A stretch of DNA of 64,000 nucleotides from Bathynomus jamesi (GCA_023014485.1 JAJOZX010005525.1:253077-317076), one strand, 5' to 3'; shown: positions 9,433-20,039, counted from the stretch's first letter. A program made the numbers and translations. The notes: generated from the letters alone by a model not told the origin.

Positions 9433-9816
9433 ATGAAGAGTGACCGATTCACACGCCCGAAATTAATCGGCGTGTTTGCCAAGAATGAAACGTTGAAACT
9501 TTCAACTACGAGAGACTGCGGCGCACTTATTTGAAATACGGATGTTAGTGGTGGAGAAGGGATTCACTGGTTAGCCGTTAATTTTAAAAATAGGGGGCGA
9601 ATGTACTATTTTAATTAACTGGGCGAACATCCAAGGAATGATGGTGTTATTTTAGAATTTCTCGAGCAACTACAAATCCGACAGATAGTGTGGAATCCAT
9701 ACCGATTCCAGGGCTACTACAGCAAATGTCTTTGGCATGTACAGTTTGTGTTTTCTCATGCATATGGCTCGTGGCGTGAGTTTTACAAATTTTTAAAAAT
9801 TATTAGACTTGTGTGA
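9433..9816 (+). pseudogene. Adenain-like cysteine protease of a Maverick element, two stops
   Basis: The protease that would cleave structural proteins during particle maturation. The frame of 128 codons starts at ATG 9433, immediately after the previous gene, and ends at TGA 9814-9816. The catalytic layout of the adenovirus-type/Ulp1-like clan is visible: His in GIHWLAV (codon 45), an oxyanion-hole-type Gln (codon 93) and the nucleophile Cys (codon 99) in QGYYSKCLWH. Two in-frame stops, TGA at 9532 and TAA at 9616, inactivate it; the TGA stands where the family usually has a Trp. Short compared with typical members of about 200 residues. Confidence 0.6.
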
Positions 9817-10114
9817 CACTGAACGGAATGATGAACTGGTATGCAGCCAGATAAAAAACGGTTCCCGTTTGTAGGCTCTCGATGTATTGTATGAAGTTTT
9901 ATGTATATATATAATTGTAACTTCATCAGTTAATTATTTTAAATTGTAACAATATGCGCAGTATAGCTTTTAGGATTATTCTGTGTAAATTTATAAAATG
10001 TACTCCTGATGATAATAATTTGTGCATTGTTTAAGAACGAGAATTATGTTCTGTAACTTATTTAAGCTGTAATGGATACTAATTCTGTAACTAATTAAAG
10101 CTGCATATATATTT
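9817..10114. other. AT-rich spacer between the Maverick-like block and transposon A
   Basis: Very AT-rich, no gene seen. It may include the decayed 3' end of the Maverick-like element. The left end of transposon A starts at 10115. Confidence 0.4.
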
Positions 10115-10256
10115 TAGGAGGGGTCGAAATATATAAAAAATCGAGTTTCTCCATTTCCACAGAATGCACGTAGTTGGAAATGATGATCTCAACAACTTGT
10201 AAAAAAAATGAGTATATGCGACCCCCCTTACCCCTTCCATAGCATCCCCCCATTTT
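10115..10256 (+). repeat. Transposon A left terminal inverted repeat
   Basis: Pairs with 20040-20172 on the opposite strand. Clear matches are the first 16 bases and the TATGCG...CCCCCC patch about 100 bases in. The length is approximate. Confidence 0.65.
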
Positions 10257-10536
10257 ACTCTCTCCACAGATATAAACCCCAAATGTGACAATCATGCACT
10301 ATATTAAGTCTTATTAAGTAGATTAGATTAAATTGGATACATTAGATGAATTATATAAATTATTGTCACGTTTTTTTGTTTAGTTTCAGATTGTTATTTT
10401 CAGATTGTTTATGATTGAATGAGTTATGATTTAATTCCGAATCAGTTATATTAAATTCAGATTGAATGATTCAATTGCTAGAATTTAACAATTAGTTTCT
10501 TGTTATTAATGCTACTTGGCCTAAATAAGTGAAATC
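10257..10536 (+). other. Transposon A 5' non-coding region
   Basis: AT-rich region between the terminal repeat and the ATG at 10537. It contains the near-repeated phrases 'cagattgtt' and 'tcagattg'. No clear promoter seen. Confidence 0.4.
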
Positions 10537-12025
10537 ATGGCGACAAGAAGCAAAACGCACAATTCAACATTCGGTCACACTGCAGAATTTCCACCTTCAA
10601 TGACTCCTTCAAAGGCTGACGTATTTAGGCATTATTTATTGGTCAGAAAACGAGAAGAACTGATTTCGAAAGGTTCTAGAACAGCAAAAGAATGTTACAG
10701 AATTGTCACTAAAGGTGTGGAAGCCATTTGGGAGAAGTTTTCCTTCCCACATATAGGATTTGAAGGAATAGCTATAAAAGTTGGACGATTGATAGAAACT
10801 GCAGCAAAGCTAAATAAAGTACCATTAAAATAAAGAAACAACAGTTTTCAGCAGAATGTGGACACATTCGATGAAATGTTTGATATTTGCACTTGTACTT
10901 GTTACGATAAAAAAATCAGTCGAACGGATTGCAGATGTGATATTAGAGTTCCAATGATTGAGTGGGAGTCTTTTGTGGGGAAGAAACAAAGAAAAAAACC
11001 AACTAGGACCAAGCGACAGAGTAACGACTTCCGCAAGAAAAAGGACCCACGATAGAGTTAAAGGATTAGAAAGAACAGCCAAGATAAGCCTAGATAGGAA
11101 TGTCGCCTCAACCAGCAAACTGGACCCTTTACATATTATGGAAGATGAGAGCATGGAAATTGATGATGACAGCGACGATATTGACTTTGTTCCGGATTTT
11201 GAGCTGAGATAAAACCATCAGAACAGAATTATTTATGATAACGTAACAATAACAGCAGATAAATACCGTGTAAGTTACAGAGCTACTGCAGCTATAGTAA
11301 ATGCAGCTTTGAAGGATATGGGAATATTAGACGAAACCAATATGTTGGATAGGAAAAAAGTGGAAAGAGAAAGAATACGTGTGGGTAAAAAGAACATAAT
11401 CAAAGTGAAATCAAAGAACACACAGATTGAAGGCATCGGATTTGATGGTAGAAAAGATCAAACTAAGACAAAGAAGGGAATGACGTACGAAGAACATTAT
11501 GTAATAGTCAAAGAACCTGGTGATGTTTACATGGATCATATAGCTCCAGATAACGGAACTGCTTGTATTACAGATGAAATAATAAATTTTATAGTTGATT
11601 CTAATAGCAAATAATCCCTCAAAGCTTTGCTATGCGATGGCACCCCAGTGAACACTGGCAGGATTGGCGGAGTGCTAAAATTTATTGAATTATATCTGGA
11701 CAGGCCGGTACAATGGCTGATTTGCCTTTTGCATGCAAACGAACTGCCCTTCAGGCACGTATTTGGAGCAATTGATGGAAAAACTTCGGGACCAAACACC
11801 TTCAAAGGTTCTCTTGGAAATAAACTCCGAGAGGATTTGACCAAACTGGATATAGTCGATTATACCCCTGTAGAGGGCAACATTAAAGAAGTTTCGGCCG
11901 ATATTGTTAAAAGTTTCAGCAGTGACCAAAAATATATGTATGAAATGTACATTAGCATACAATCTGGACGCATCTCACAAGCGTTAGCCACCAGATCCCC
12001 AGGTGCCCTCCATCAGGCAAGATGG
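10537..12025 (+). pseudogene. Transposon A transposase, N-terminal part (multiply broken)
   Basis: The first two thirds of a transposase-like protein homologous in layout to those of B and C. ATG at 10537. A Cys-rich patch (CTCTCYDKK-like, near 10890-10940) is followed by basic and acidic linkers, then a GIGFDGRKD segment (candidate first catalytic Asp, near 11440). CDGTPVNTGRIGG (candidate second Asp, near 11636) follows, then LLHANELPFRH and, at the cut point, ALHQARW. Damage: TAA at 10831, a frame change near 11040, TAA at 11210 and TAA at 11612. Element B interrupts the gene directly after the Trp codon; the rest resumes at 19085. The most decayed of the three genes. Confidence 0.7.
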
Positions 12026-12036
12026 TGAACACGTCA
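12026..12036. repeat. Degraded target-site duplication of B, left copy
   Basis: tgaacacgtca against the right copy ttaacacga at 19085-19093: one substitution and a 2-base insertion. Removing B and this copy restores an uninterrupted reading frame across A's gene. Confidence 0.7.
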
Positions 12037-12170
12037 TAGGGCGGGTCATACTATGCATTTTTTTTAAATCAATGGAGAGGGGTGTTCAAATGACATATTT
12101 TGGTGAATAGAACACAATTCTGAAGAAAATATTTAATTCTGATAACCCTAACCTACATCATTTTGCAGTT
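12037..12170 (+). repeat. Transposon B left terminal inverted repeat
   Basis: Pairs with 18930-19084. The outer 11 bases are identical. The middle is diverged and the inner 19-base block (12148-12166) is identical. Confidence 0.8.
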
Positions 12171-12969
12171 GATTATTATTAAATTGTTGATTATTTTACT
12201 ATTGTAGTTACCCCAGAATATGTCTTCTCACGTTTTCTATCATGGCTGCTCACGTTATCTCTCATAGAGCATTGTTCTAACTAATTCATATAAACACATA
12301 TAATGTAATTCATAAAAGAATAATAATATTTAAATACTCAAATAAAAAGGTGTGCCATTCCACTTAATTGTAATTATCATACAGTTTGGTATATGAAATA
12401 TTTTGACGGTTTTCTGGCGCGCATAAGGCCATTTTCTGAGTCACCTTTCTCAAAGGCTAGAATGTAACGTTTCAGAACATTCTAAAACGTTTTGTGAAAT
12501 ATTTGAAGTGACTCATAATTTATGAAGCTATTTTACCACTTCGGCTTGCAGTATTATTCTGTTATATTTTAGAAAAAGCTATTTCTACGCATATTATATG
12601 ATACATTGAGCAAAATTTAATTAACAACTTTGATTTGAGCTAAAATTAGGTGGTTCATTTTTAGTACAACTGAGCAGTATGAGGCCTATCTCAATGTTCT
12701 AAAGAATATTTTTAGGATGTGTTTCTTTAGTTTTTTTAGAGTACATGAACAAATTATTTGCATTACAGACAACAGATAAATTAGCATTTTATAACATTTT
12801 GAAACCAAAAAAGCATAATGTGTTTAGCATTTGCAGATAAATTTGTTCTTGCCCATTTCAGCTCTTTTTTTAACCAAGAATTTTGCGCTGAAAAGAGTTA
12901 ATACCTGTCTGTAGTGGATACTTAACTGTTGTATTATTGTTTTTATTTCAGTGTGAACTCATTAAGAAA
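12171..12969 (+). other. Transposon B 5' leader with probable intron
   Basis: AT-rich, non-coding. A pyrimidine tract ending ...TTTTTATTTCAG at 12951 looks like a splice acceptor, followed 18 bases later by the ATG at 12970. B's gene therefore probably has a 5' UTR intron. The donor was not identified. Confidence 0.5.
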
Positions 12970-14699
12970 ATGGCTCAAGTCAGAACAAGGACAAAATCAA
13001 GTTCTCATCTGAGTAATCTTGTTGGCACTGGCCGGGAGCTGTTGGTGTCTGAACTGCCAACTGTGAGGAATATCCTGAGGTATGGCATCTACTTGAGGAA
13101 GCAAAGTGAAGATGACAGGAGGAACTACCCAGTGGACAAGCTGGTGAGTGACATCTACCCTGGTCTGATTTGTCAGTGGAGCAAAGCTAATGCTCTTTTC
13201 AAGCCACCTGTTATCAATGAAAAAGTGACCATCATGTCCAAGCTCAAGGAGGTCTGGAATCAGGCAGTGAAGTTTTCTCTTGGGAAGGGCAAACTTGATG
13301 CCAAAGAGAGGTTCATTGTCAAGTTAGACAAGTTCTTTGATATTTTGACTTGCAAGTGTCAGATTACCAGTTGTGAGGGGGGAGGCTGTGAGGGCTGTGT
13401 TATCCAAGCCCACATTAACTGTTCCTGCAGCAGAGAGAAAAAGATTCCTGTGAAAGATCTTGCCTACATCAAGGGACAGAAAGAGAAGGTTGGAAGTAGG
13501 GGACCCCACCAAATAGGGGGTCTTGATCTACCAGAGCACAAGAGACAGGTGAGGACATTGAAAAGGCAGTGGATGGAAAGGAAGGCAGAGAAAAGGAGAA
13601 GGAGCAAGGAGGAAAGTGCTGCAGTAGCAGAGAAGGCAGCCAGGAAGGATGTTAAGAGATTTTTGGCAGATTGTGATGAGGATCTGGAATTGGAGAGAAG
13701 TGGTGATGAAGATGAGTTTGTTCCTGAAGTTGAGCTCTTCCCTCAAACTGACCCTGAGCCAGCAGCTTCGGCAAAGGTACAGAAAAACTATGATGAGATT
13801 CAAAACATTGCCCTTGCTAGTGTAAGGTATGGCATAGGGCTGAGGCCAACTGCAGCGATAGCAACAGCAGCTCTGATTGACGCAGGAATCATCACAGAAG
13901 ACAATACAAGGAAAGTGATTGATAAGAGCAAGGTCAAGAGAGCACAGGAGAAGTTGATGAGAGAGCTGGGGGAACAGTTCGAGAAGAAGTGCAGGGAGGG
14001 GGGGATCTCTTGCATCCTCTTTGATGGGCGGATTGACCTGACCAATGTGATGATGGAAGCTGAGGGCAGAGACCAATCTTTTCCCGCAAAGATCAAGGAA
14101 GAACACTATAGGTTGTTAGTGAGCCTGGCAGCTACTCTTTGTTCCACTTTACCCCAGAGAAAACAACTAAAGAGGAGTCACATGCGGAGAAGATTGCTAA
14201 GGTCCTGTTTGCCTGGCTGAAAGAGAGGGGTTATGATAAGACCTTGTTGGCCATTGGAGGAGACTCAACAAATGTCAACACTGGTGTGAAAGCTGGAGTA
14301 ATGAGGAAGCTGGAGCTGCACCTGGGGAGAAAGCTGGTCTGGTTGGTGTGCAACCTGCACACTGTTGAACTTCCCCTGCGCCATCTCATTGTTGACCTTG
14401 ATGGCCCTACTCTGTCAGACAAAAAATTATCCGGGCCAATAGGAAAGCTCCTTGATTCTGCTACAGACTTTGATATCAATCCAAACTTCAGCCGAATCTC
14501 TGTTGACCCTCCACTGATCAAGATTCCTGACAAGGTCATTCAAGATCTCTCAACTGATCAATACTATGGCTATAAAATTGTCTGTGCAGTCAGGGATGGA
14601 GTACTTCCTGCAGGGCTGGCTCTGTTAGAGATATGACCAGTAAACCACAGCCGCTGGCTCACCACAGCGAAGAGACTTCTCAGGCTCTGGGTGTCAAAG
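12970..14699 (+). pseudogene. Transposon B transposase, N-terminal part
   Basis: ATG at 12970, just after a likely splice acceptor. The chain opens with MAQVRTRTKSS. A Cys-rich, probably zinc-binding segment follows near 13350-13430 (CKCQITSCEGGGCEGC and HINCSC), then a Lys/Arg-rich coiled stretch and an acidic linker. LFDGRIDLT (candidate first Asp, near 14025), GGDSTNVNTG (second Asp, near 14263), CNLHTVELPLRH (Cys-x2-His, near 14350) and NHSRW close it. One base is lost near 14115-14122 and a TGA stands at 14634-14636. C is inserted at 14700 after LLRLWVSK. With the lost base counted, the two B parts total 805 codons, close to C's 793. Confidence 0.8.
14691..14699. repeat. 9-bp target-site duplication of C, left copy
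   Basis: gtgtcaaag, identical to 18098-18106. It encodes the Val-Ser-Lys of B's gene, which reads through in frame when C is removed. Confidence 0.95.
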
Positions 14700-14951
14700 T
14701 AGGCCTGTTCAAAAATCAACTTTTTCTTATTTTCATAGGTTTCTGTACATTTTCCCATGCTTGTTGACCTGAAAAAGCCGGAAATCACAACTGTTTTGAC
14801 CTACGATGTTGGGAAGCATTGCCGCATGGAGCTTTAAATTTTCTGCCTTGAAATCGGCCAAAGCGTTCCGGGGTCCCTTGAATTATGTTTTGCACTTTAA
14901 CTTTTGATCTAAACAAGATAGAGCAACAAATTAGGTATCAAATGAAAGAGC
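14700..14951 (+). repeat. Transposon C left terminal inverted repeat (about 250 bp)
   Basis: Complementary to 17842-18097 with roughly one mismatch per ten bases by eye, including the inner phrase ATCTAAACAAGATAGAGCAA. Confidence 0.9.
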
Positions 14952-14963
14952 ATAAAATTAATA

Positions 14964-14965
<2 letters not shown>

Positions 14966-15049
<84 letters not shown>

Positions 15050-15051
15050 TA
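14966..15051. repeat. (TAA)n microsatellite inside transposon C
   Basis: ATA/TAA trinucleotide run, slightly interrupted, between the left inverted repeat and the gene. Confidence 0.95.
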
Positions 15052-15123
15052 TCTATCATTTTTCAGGAAACAACAGAAACTCAATCAGAATCTAGAAAAC
15101 CATCTACAAGTTACAACTTCACA

Positions 15124-17610
15124 ATGGCATTAAGCAAGGAGCTGATGGAGCTCCGTGGGCGCACAGTTGATATCTCAGAACCTCCACGTACTGTCCACAG
15201 GCAGGTGTCAACTGGGCCATCTACCAGATCTCTCACTGAAACTTTCCTGGTTGGATACCCTTCAGCTTTTATCAGTGGTTTCCAGCTTCCCACCAACGGA
15301 CAGGCGTTCCAGTATTTCCTTAATCTTCAGAATTTACCGGAAAATGCAGGGAGGCCCATGGTTCAAGACCTTGCATATGAAACAGTTGAATCTATCATCC
15401 CATTCTGGCAGATGGCTAGGATCAAGACAATGACCAAGTACAACGCAATGAAGCTCTTCATGAAACTACATGAGAAACATCGTGCTCTGGTGAAAAGCAA
15501 AGGAAGAGCAAGTAACCCTGGAGGAAAAAGAGGAGCATTTGTGCTGGAATTAGACAGCCTGTTCGATATAGGAGCTCCAGATGCAATCCAGGAAATACAG
15601 AACAACAGACTGTTATCCAGAGAGAAGAAAGATGAGGATATCAGGTTTTACGAAGACCAAAAGACTGAGAGGAAAGGTCATATGTCTGGTCATGACAAGA
15701 TTTTTGAGACAAGATCCCTGCAGCAAGCAGCAAGGAATGAAATACTGCAGCATAGACAAGAACAAGGTAAAACTAATTACTTTGAACGTTACAGAAAGTT
15801 TTAAGTTTTACTCCATTGCGATATTTAGCATGTACTTAACAATTACTGTCTTAACATGTTGTACTATTTTACAGCTGCAGCAGAACAAGAGGCAGTTGTT
15901 CATGTGGATGACATTACCTGGGGTGACTCAACTGACAACGACGCTAACACAGAGGACATGGATTACCATCAGCCTCGTCCTGGATGTTCTCACCATCAAG
16001 ACACTGTGACTAGTGTGACTTTGACGTTTCCAAGGAAGGTCATGGAATGTGATGTCATCTGCAATACAGCTGATCGTCTTGGTTTATCAGACAATCAAGT
16101 TACTGCCATGGTTTCTGCCACCTTGAAAGCTGGAGGGGCTGATCTGGATAACTTCGTCATCTCAACCTCAACAACACGTCGCAACAGAATGCTGTCCAGG
16201 TATAATATCAGCCAGAGTCACATGTCCAAGTTTTGTGAAAACCCCCCACAGTACGCTGCCTTACACTGGGATGGAAAGTTGCTCAAAGATGTCTTGGGCA
16301 GTGAACCTGGAAGTACCTCAGAGACTTTAGCTGTGCTAGTGTCTGGTCCACCTTCATACACTGAAGGAAAGTTATTGGGAGTACCTGTCATCGACAATTC
16401 TTCTGGCACAGCTCAGGCTGAGGCTTCAATGGATTTACTGGAGACATGGGAACTTACGGATAATGTTACTGCCCTTGTTTTTGACACTACATCCAGTAAC
16501 AGTGGAGTTCACAGAGGAGCTGCCAAACTGCTAGAGAAAATGCTGAACAAAAAGGTGTTTTATCTGGCCTGTCGACATCACATCCTGGAAATCCTAGTAG
16601 GAGCAGTTTGGGAGAAGCTGTTTGGGAAGGTGAAGGGGCCAGATAATCCCTGGTTTGAGCATCTGAAGGATGTTTGGACGGACTTGTCCAAGGAAAACCC
16701 AAAGATGCTGGCTATCAACAGCAAATAGCTGAAGGAAAAGAAGAAGAACAGTGAAGAAATACTCCAAGACATTCTAACAGCAGAAAGGCTTCCAAGAGCC
16801 GACTACAGGGAAATGGCTGAACTGACAGTCATTGTTCTTGGAGAAACGCCTCCTCGAGGTATTCACTGGAGTCAACCAGGCCCCATTCATCAGGCCAGAT
16901 GGATGGCCAGAAACCTGTACTCCATGAAAATGCTGATGTTTGCAGATCAACTTGAGTACGACGAAGACACTGTATCAAAGCTGGAAAGACTCAACACCTT
17001 CATTGCGCTGTTCTACACTCCTGTATGGATGATGTCAATGTCTGCTGCAGATGCTCCCGTGAATGATCTAAGTCTAATCCAGGACATGTTGAAGTACAAG
17101 AAAACTGACCCAGAGCTTGCTGATGCAGTACTTAATAAGATGGAAAACCACAAGTGGTACCTGACGCAGGAAGTCGTGCCATTTGCCCTGTTCAGCAGTA
17201 GATTGAGTGACACATTGAAGCACGACATTGCTGCCCAGTTACATGCCACTGAGAAGCCAGATAGCTTCAGAACAGGAAAGCCTCTATTCCAGAGAGTCAC
17301 AGCTAAGACCACCCTGGTTGATCTCATTGGCCCAGAATCACATTTCCTGCTGGACACACTGAACATTGGATCCGAGTGGCTTCTGGAACCTGTCACGTCT
17401 TGGCCACAGAATGAGGACTACAGAAAAGCGTTGGACTATGTTAAGAATCTGAAAGCGGTGAATGACATTGCTGAACGTGGTGTCAAGATGATGAGCGACT
17501 TTGCAAATGTCATAACAACAGATGCCAAGCAAAGGGACTATCTCCTTCAAGCTGTGGAGTTCAACAGACGCCGCTTTGACAGCTTCAAGAAACAAACTCT
17601 CAACAACTGA
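15124..17610 (+). pseudogene. Transposon C transposase, two exons, one amber codon
   Basis: Probable transposase of 792 residues. Exon 1 is 15124-15766, the donor is CAAG/GTAAAA, the intron is 15767-15874 (108 bp, acceptor TATTTTACAG), and exon 2 is 15875-17610; the phase is preserved. The candidate first Asp is D347 in LHWDGK. The second is D418 in LVFDTTSSNSG, and a Cys-x2-His lies at C447/H450 in LACRHHILE. W557 sits in HQARWMAR, and the last catalytic acid lies further on. This D, D, CxxH, RW layout is shared by hAT-like RNase-H-fold transposases. The only lesion seen is TAG at 16726-16728 (codon 499), one substitution from a sense codon, so inactivation is recent or the stop is read through. 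Confidence 0.85.
15767..15874 (+). other. Intron of the transposon C gene
   Basis: 108 bp, GT...AG, AT-rich with a pyrimidine-rich acceptor. Without splicing, the first frame stops at 15802-15804 and the downstream frame is out of register. Confidence 0.8.
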
Positions 17611-17841
17611 CTGTGTAAATGTCATTATGAAATTAATCATCATGTAATGCTTTCACTTCTTGATCGATTAGACTTGTGACAAAATGTTAATCCCAAATTT
17701 GTGTCATGAATAAGGCGCCTTGTCTGCCTTGAGTGTGAGAAAACGAATTTTGTGATATTTCTGAAATCTTTGTATGTACCAATGTGCCATTTCTTGTTCC
17801 AAGACTATCATAATTGTATAAGTTAGAAAGAGGATTAAAAA
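17611..17841 (+). other. Transposon C 3' non-coding region
   Basis: AT-rich stretch after the stop. No perfect AATAAA seen before the terminal repeat. Confidence 0.5.
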
Positions 17842-18097
17842 CACTTTAATTTGGTGCCTATTTTGTTGCTCTATCTTGTTTAGATAAAAAGTTATAGCGC
17901 AAAACATGATTCAAGGGACACCGGAACTGGTGCTTTTGGCCGATTTCAAGGCTGAAAAATTAAAGTTCCATGCGGCAATGCTTCCGAACAACCTAGGTCA
18001 AAATGGTTGTGATTTTCGGCCTTTTCAGGTCAAAAAGCATGGGAAAAAGTACAGAAACCTATGAAAATAAGAAAAAGTTGATTTTTGAACAGGGCTA
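17842..18097 (-). repeat. Transposon C right terminal inverted repeat
   Basis: Mirror of 14700-14951. Confidence 0.9.
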
Positions 18098-18106
18098 GTG
18101 TCAAAG
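18098..18106. repeat. 9-bp target-site duplication of C, right copy
   Basis: gtgtcaaag, identical to 14691-14699. Confidence 0.95.
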
Positions 18107-18790
18107 CACGGACTTAAAGGAAAGAACCTGAAGATTCTGCAATTCATTGTGGAATTCATCATTGGAGTGTATTACCCATGTTGGTTCAACGTGAAGGTCA
18201 AGCACTCCTGGATCGAAGGGCCTAGGCACATCCTCTTTCAGCTGGACTGCCTCAAGTCCCAGAGAAAGGAGGTGCTGGATATTGTGATGCCAACTGTGAG
18301 AAGATCTGCTTGGTATGCCCACAGTGAAGTCATCCTCCAAACACTACTCTGCTCTGAGGATCAGAAGGAGAGGATTGAAGGGGTGGAGAGAATCCTGGCC
18401 ATCAGGGGAGAGGGGGACCCGGACACTCAGCTGGGGGACTCCTCTGTTAGGAGCAGAAGGACACCTGACATCAATTGTGATGCTTCCAGCATCGGTGACT
18501 TGATCAGCTGGTCAGAAGTTGTGTCAGAGCCACCTCTCACCTGCTCTCTAAGCACCTCAGAGCTGAAAAACTTCATCAACACCCCCATGGAGGTGCGCAA
18601 CTGGCCTTGCCACACACAAAGCATTGAGAGGGTTGTTAAAATGGTGACTGAGGCTTCTGCTAAGTACTTCTCACAGGAAAAGAGGGATGGAGGGATCAGG
18701 GCTCAGGAGACCAGCAGGAAGCTGATGTCCAAGTCTGAGTCAAAGCAGGATTTGTGCAACCTGGCAAAGTTCAAGATGTCAGGAGAATGA
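18107..18790 (+). pseudogene. Transposon B transposase, C-terminal part
   Basis: Continues B's gene exactly in frame after one copy of the C target duplication (Lys-His-Gly-Leu-Lys at the joint) and runs open to TGA 18788-18790. It contains an aromatic stretch (IIGVYYPCWFNVKVKHSW), SAWYAHSEVILQTLL, and near the end WPCHTQSIERVVKMVTEAS. The last motif recurs in A's C-terminus as PCHSQGVQHAVNVVTEAS, so it is a shared domain, possibly carrying the final catalytic acid. There is no stop or shift in this part. Confidence 0.8.
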
Positions 18791-18929
18791 TCTTTGTAAT
18801 TATATCCAGTGATATACATGCAGTTCACCTATTAATAAATATATGTAAAGTTGATTTGGCCTTGTCAATATAAATGATTTACCTTATATCTTTTAATATA
18901 TTATAAAGGGGTTCAAAAGGGTAAAATTG
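18791..18929 (+). other. Transposon B 3' non-coding region
   Basis: Short AT-rich segment with an AATAAAT at about 18834-18840, a plausible polyadenylation signal about 45 bases after the stop. Confidence 0.5.
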
Positions 18930-19084
18930 GCAATTTAGAAATACAAAATGATGTAGGTTAGAGTTATCCTATCCAAAAAATAAGCTCATATTTGAATTCC
19001 CCATGTAAAAACACATAATTTAGACACCCCTGATGGTAGGATTTCCTTCAGATTCATGTTGTCACCTGAGTACGACCCGCCCTA
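18930..19084 (-). repeat. Transposon B right terminal inverted repeat
   Basis: Mirror of 12037-12170, with the identical outer GACCCGCCCTA and inner CAAAATGATGTAGGTTAG. Confidence 0.8.
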
Positions 19085-19666
19085 TTAACACGAGCAAACA
19101 GGATCCTGCACTTATATGTCTCTACACGGAATCCAGACAAAAACATCCAAGACCTAGTAAAAGTTATAATGCTGGTTTACGCTCTAGGCTGGTTTTGGAT
19201 AAAGTCTCATCCAAAGACAAATGAGGGAGCATCTACTTTTTGGTATATCATGCACTTGCTTAAAGGCTTAGATAAAAAGCATCGGATGATTATGGAGCGT
19301 GTCCTCAGAAATAACGCCTATTTTGCCCACCCAGAGAATATCTTACTCTCAATGATAACAGACACAAGCAGAGAGGTCAGAGAGCTGGCTCTTCAGCACA
19401 TCATTCGAGCAAGAACTAGGAGCACGAATGCGAGGAATTTTGAGCTGCCAAAAACACTGAACTTTGAAGCAGACGATTATCCTAACATGATTGACTGGGA
19501 CAACGAAACCATCACCCCTCCACCTATTTTACAGAATTTGACAAATGATGTTCTTCTTAAAGTTCGAAATGAACCACTTCAGCTTATTCCTTTTCCCTGT
19601 CACAGCCAGGGAGTACAACATGCTGTAAATGTGGTAACAGAAGCATCACAAGATAGAATTGGTTAA
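19085..19666 (+). pseudogene. Transposon A transposase, C-terminal part
   Basis: Continues A's gene after element B. The frame TRANRILHLYVSTRNPDKN follows on from the ALHQARW end at 12025, and the frame stays open to the TAA at 19664-19666. It carries ALGWFWIKSHPKT and NNAYFAHPENILLSMI, parallel to YPCWFNVKVKHSW and SAWYAHSEVILQTLL of B, then PCHSQGVQHAVNVVTEAS near the end. No stop occurs within this piece, unlike the N-terminal part. The bases 19085-19093 are the right copy of the B target duplication. Confidence 0.75.
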
Positions 19667-19883
19667 GAAAACAGACATAAATTTATTTTGAATGTACTGG
19701 AGTCGAGAAAAAAGCTACCTGTGTTCCAATGGAAAGGCCAGTGGTGTCAGTAATTTATGATTTTAAATTTCTTAAGATGAATATTTTGGTTTTAATATGC
19801 TTCAATTAAATTTCTTAAGGTGAATATTTTCATTTTAGTATGCTTCAATTGATTCTTTAAGTAATATACGGAGAAAGATCTCT

Positions 19884-19943
<60 letters not shown>

Positions 19944-20039
19944 CTCACTTTAACTTTACTTATATTATTATTTACTTTAATCTTTGTAATTTATCAGGTT
20001 TTTTATTCAAAGAATTGGTTTCAATTTCATTTCAATTTA
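19667..20039 (+). other. Transposon A 3' non-coding region with tandem duplication and (TA)n
   Basis: Contains a 48-bp tandem duplication (about 19755-19802 and 19803-19850, both reading ...aatttcttaag.tgaatatttt...) and a (TA)n run at about 19887-19942. Confidence 0.7.

Larger units (their letters stand above)
14700..18097 (+). mobile_element. Transposon C, youngest, near-complete (3398 bp)
   Basis: Bounded by perfect 9-bp direct repeats (gtgtcaaag) and by long terminal inverted repeats of about 250 bp that begin TAGGCCTGTTC (left) and TAGCCCTGTTC (right, minus strand). It contains one two-exon gene with a single in-frame stop. The TAGG/TAGC ends, the 9-bp duplication and the hAT-like catalytic layout do not together match a superfamily I can name with confidence; classical hAT elements have CAG ends and 8-bp duplications. 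Confidence 0.95.
12037..19084 (+). mobile_element. Transposon B, inserted in A and carrying C
   Basis: Ends TAGGGCGGGTC at 12037 and, on the minus strand, TAGGGCGGGTC from 19084. Imperfect inverted repeats extend about 135-155 bp and share the 19-base phrase CCTAACCTACATCATTTTG. Without C and one C target copy the element is 3641 bp. It carries one plus-strand gene (12970-18790, interrupted by C). Confidence 0.85.

Noticed and set aside
13528..14106. 192-codon minus-strand frame
   Set aside because: Antisense to the transposon B gene, whose Cys-rich and catalytic motifs are on the plus strand.
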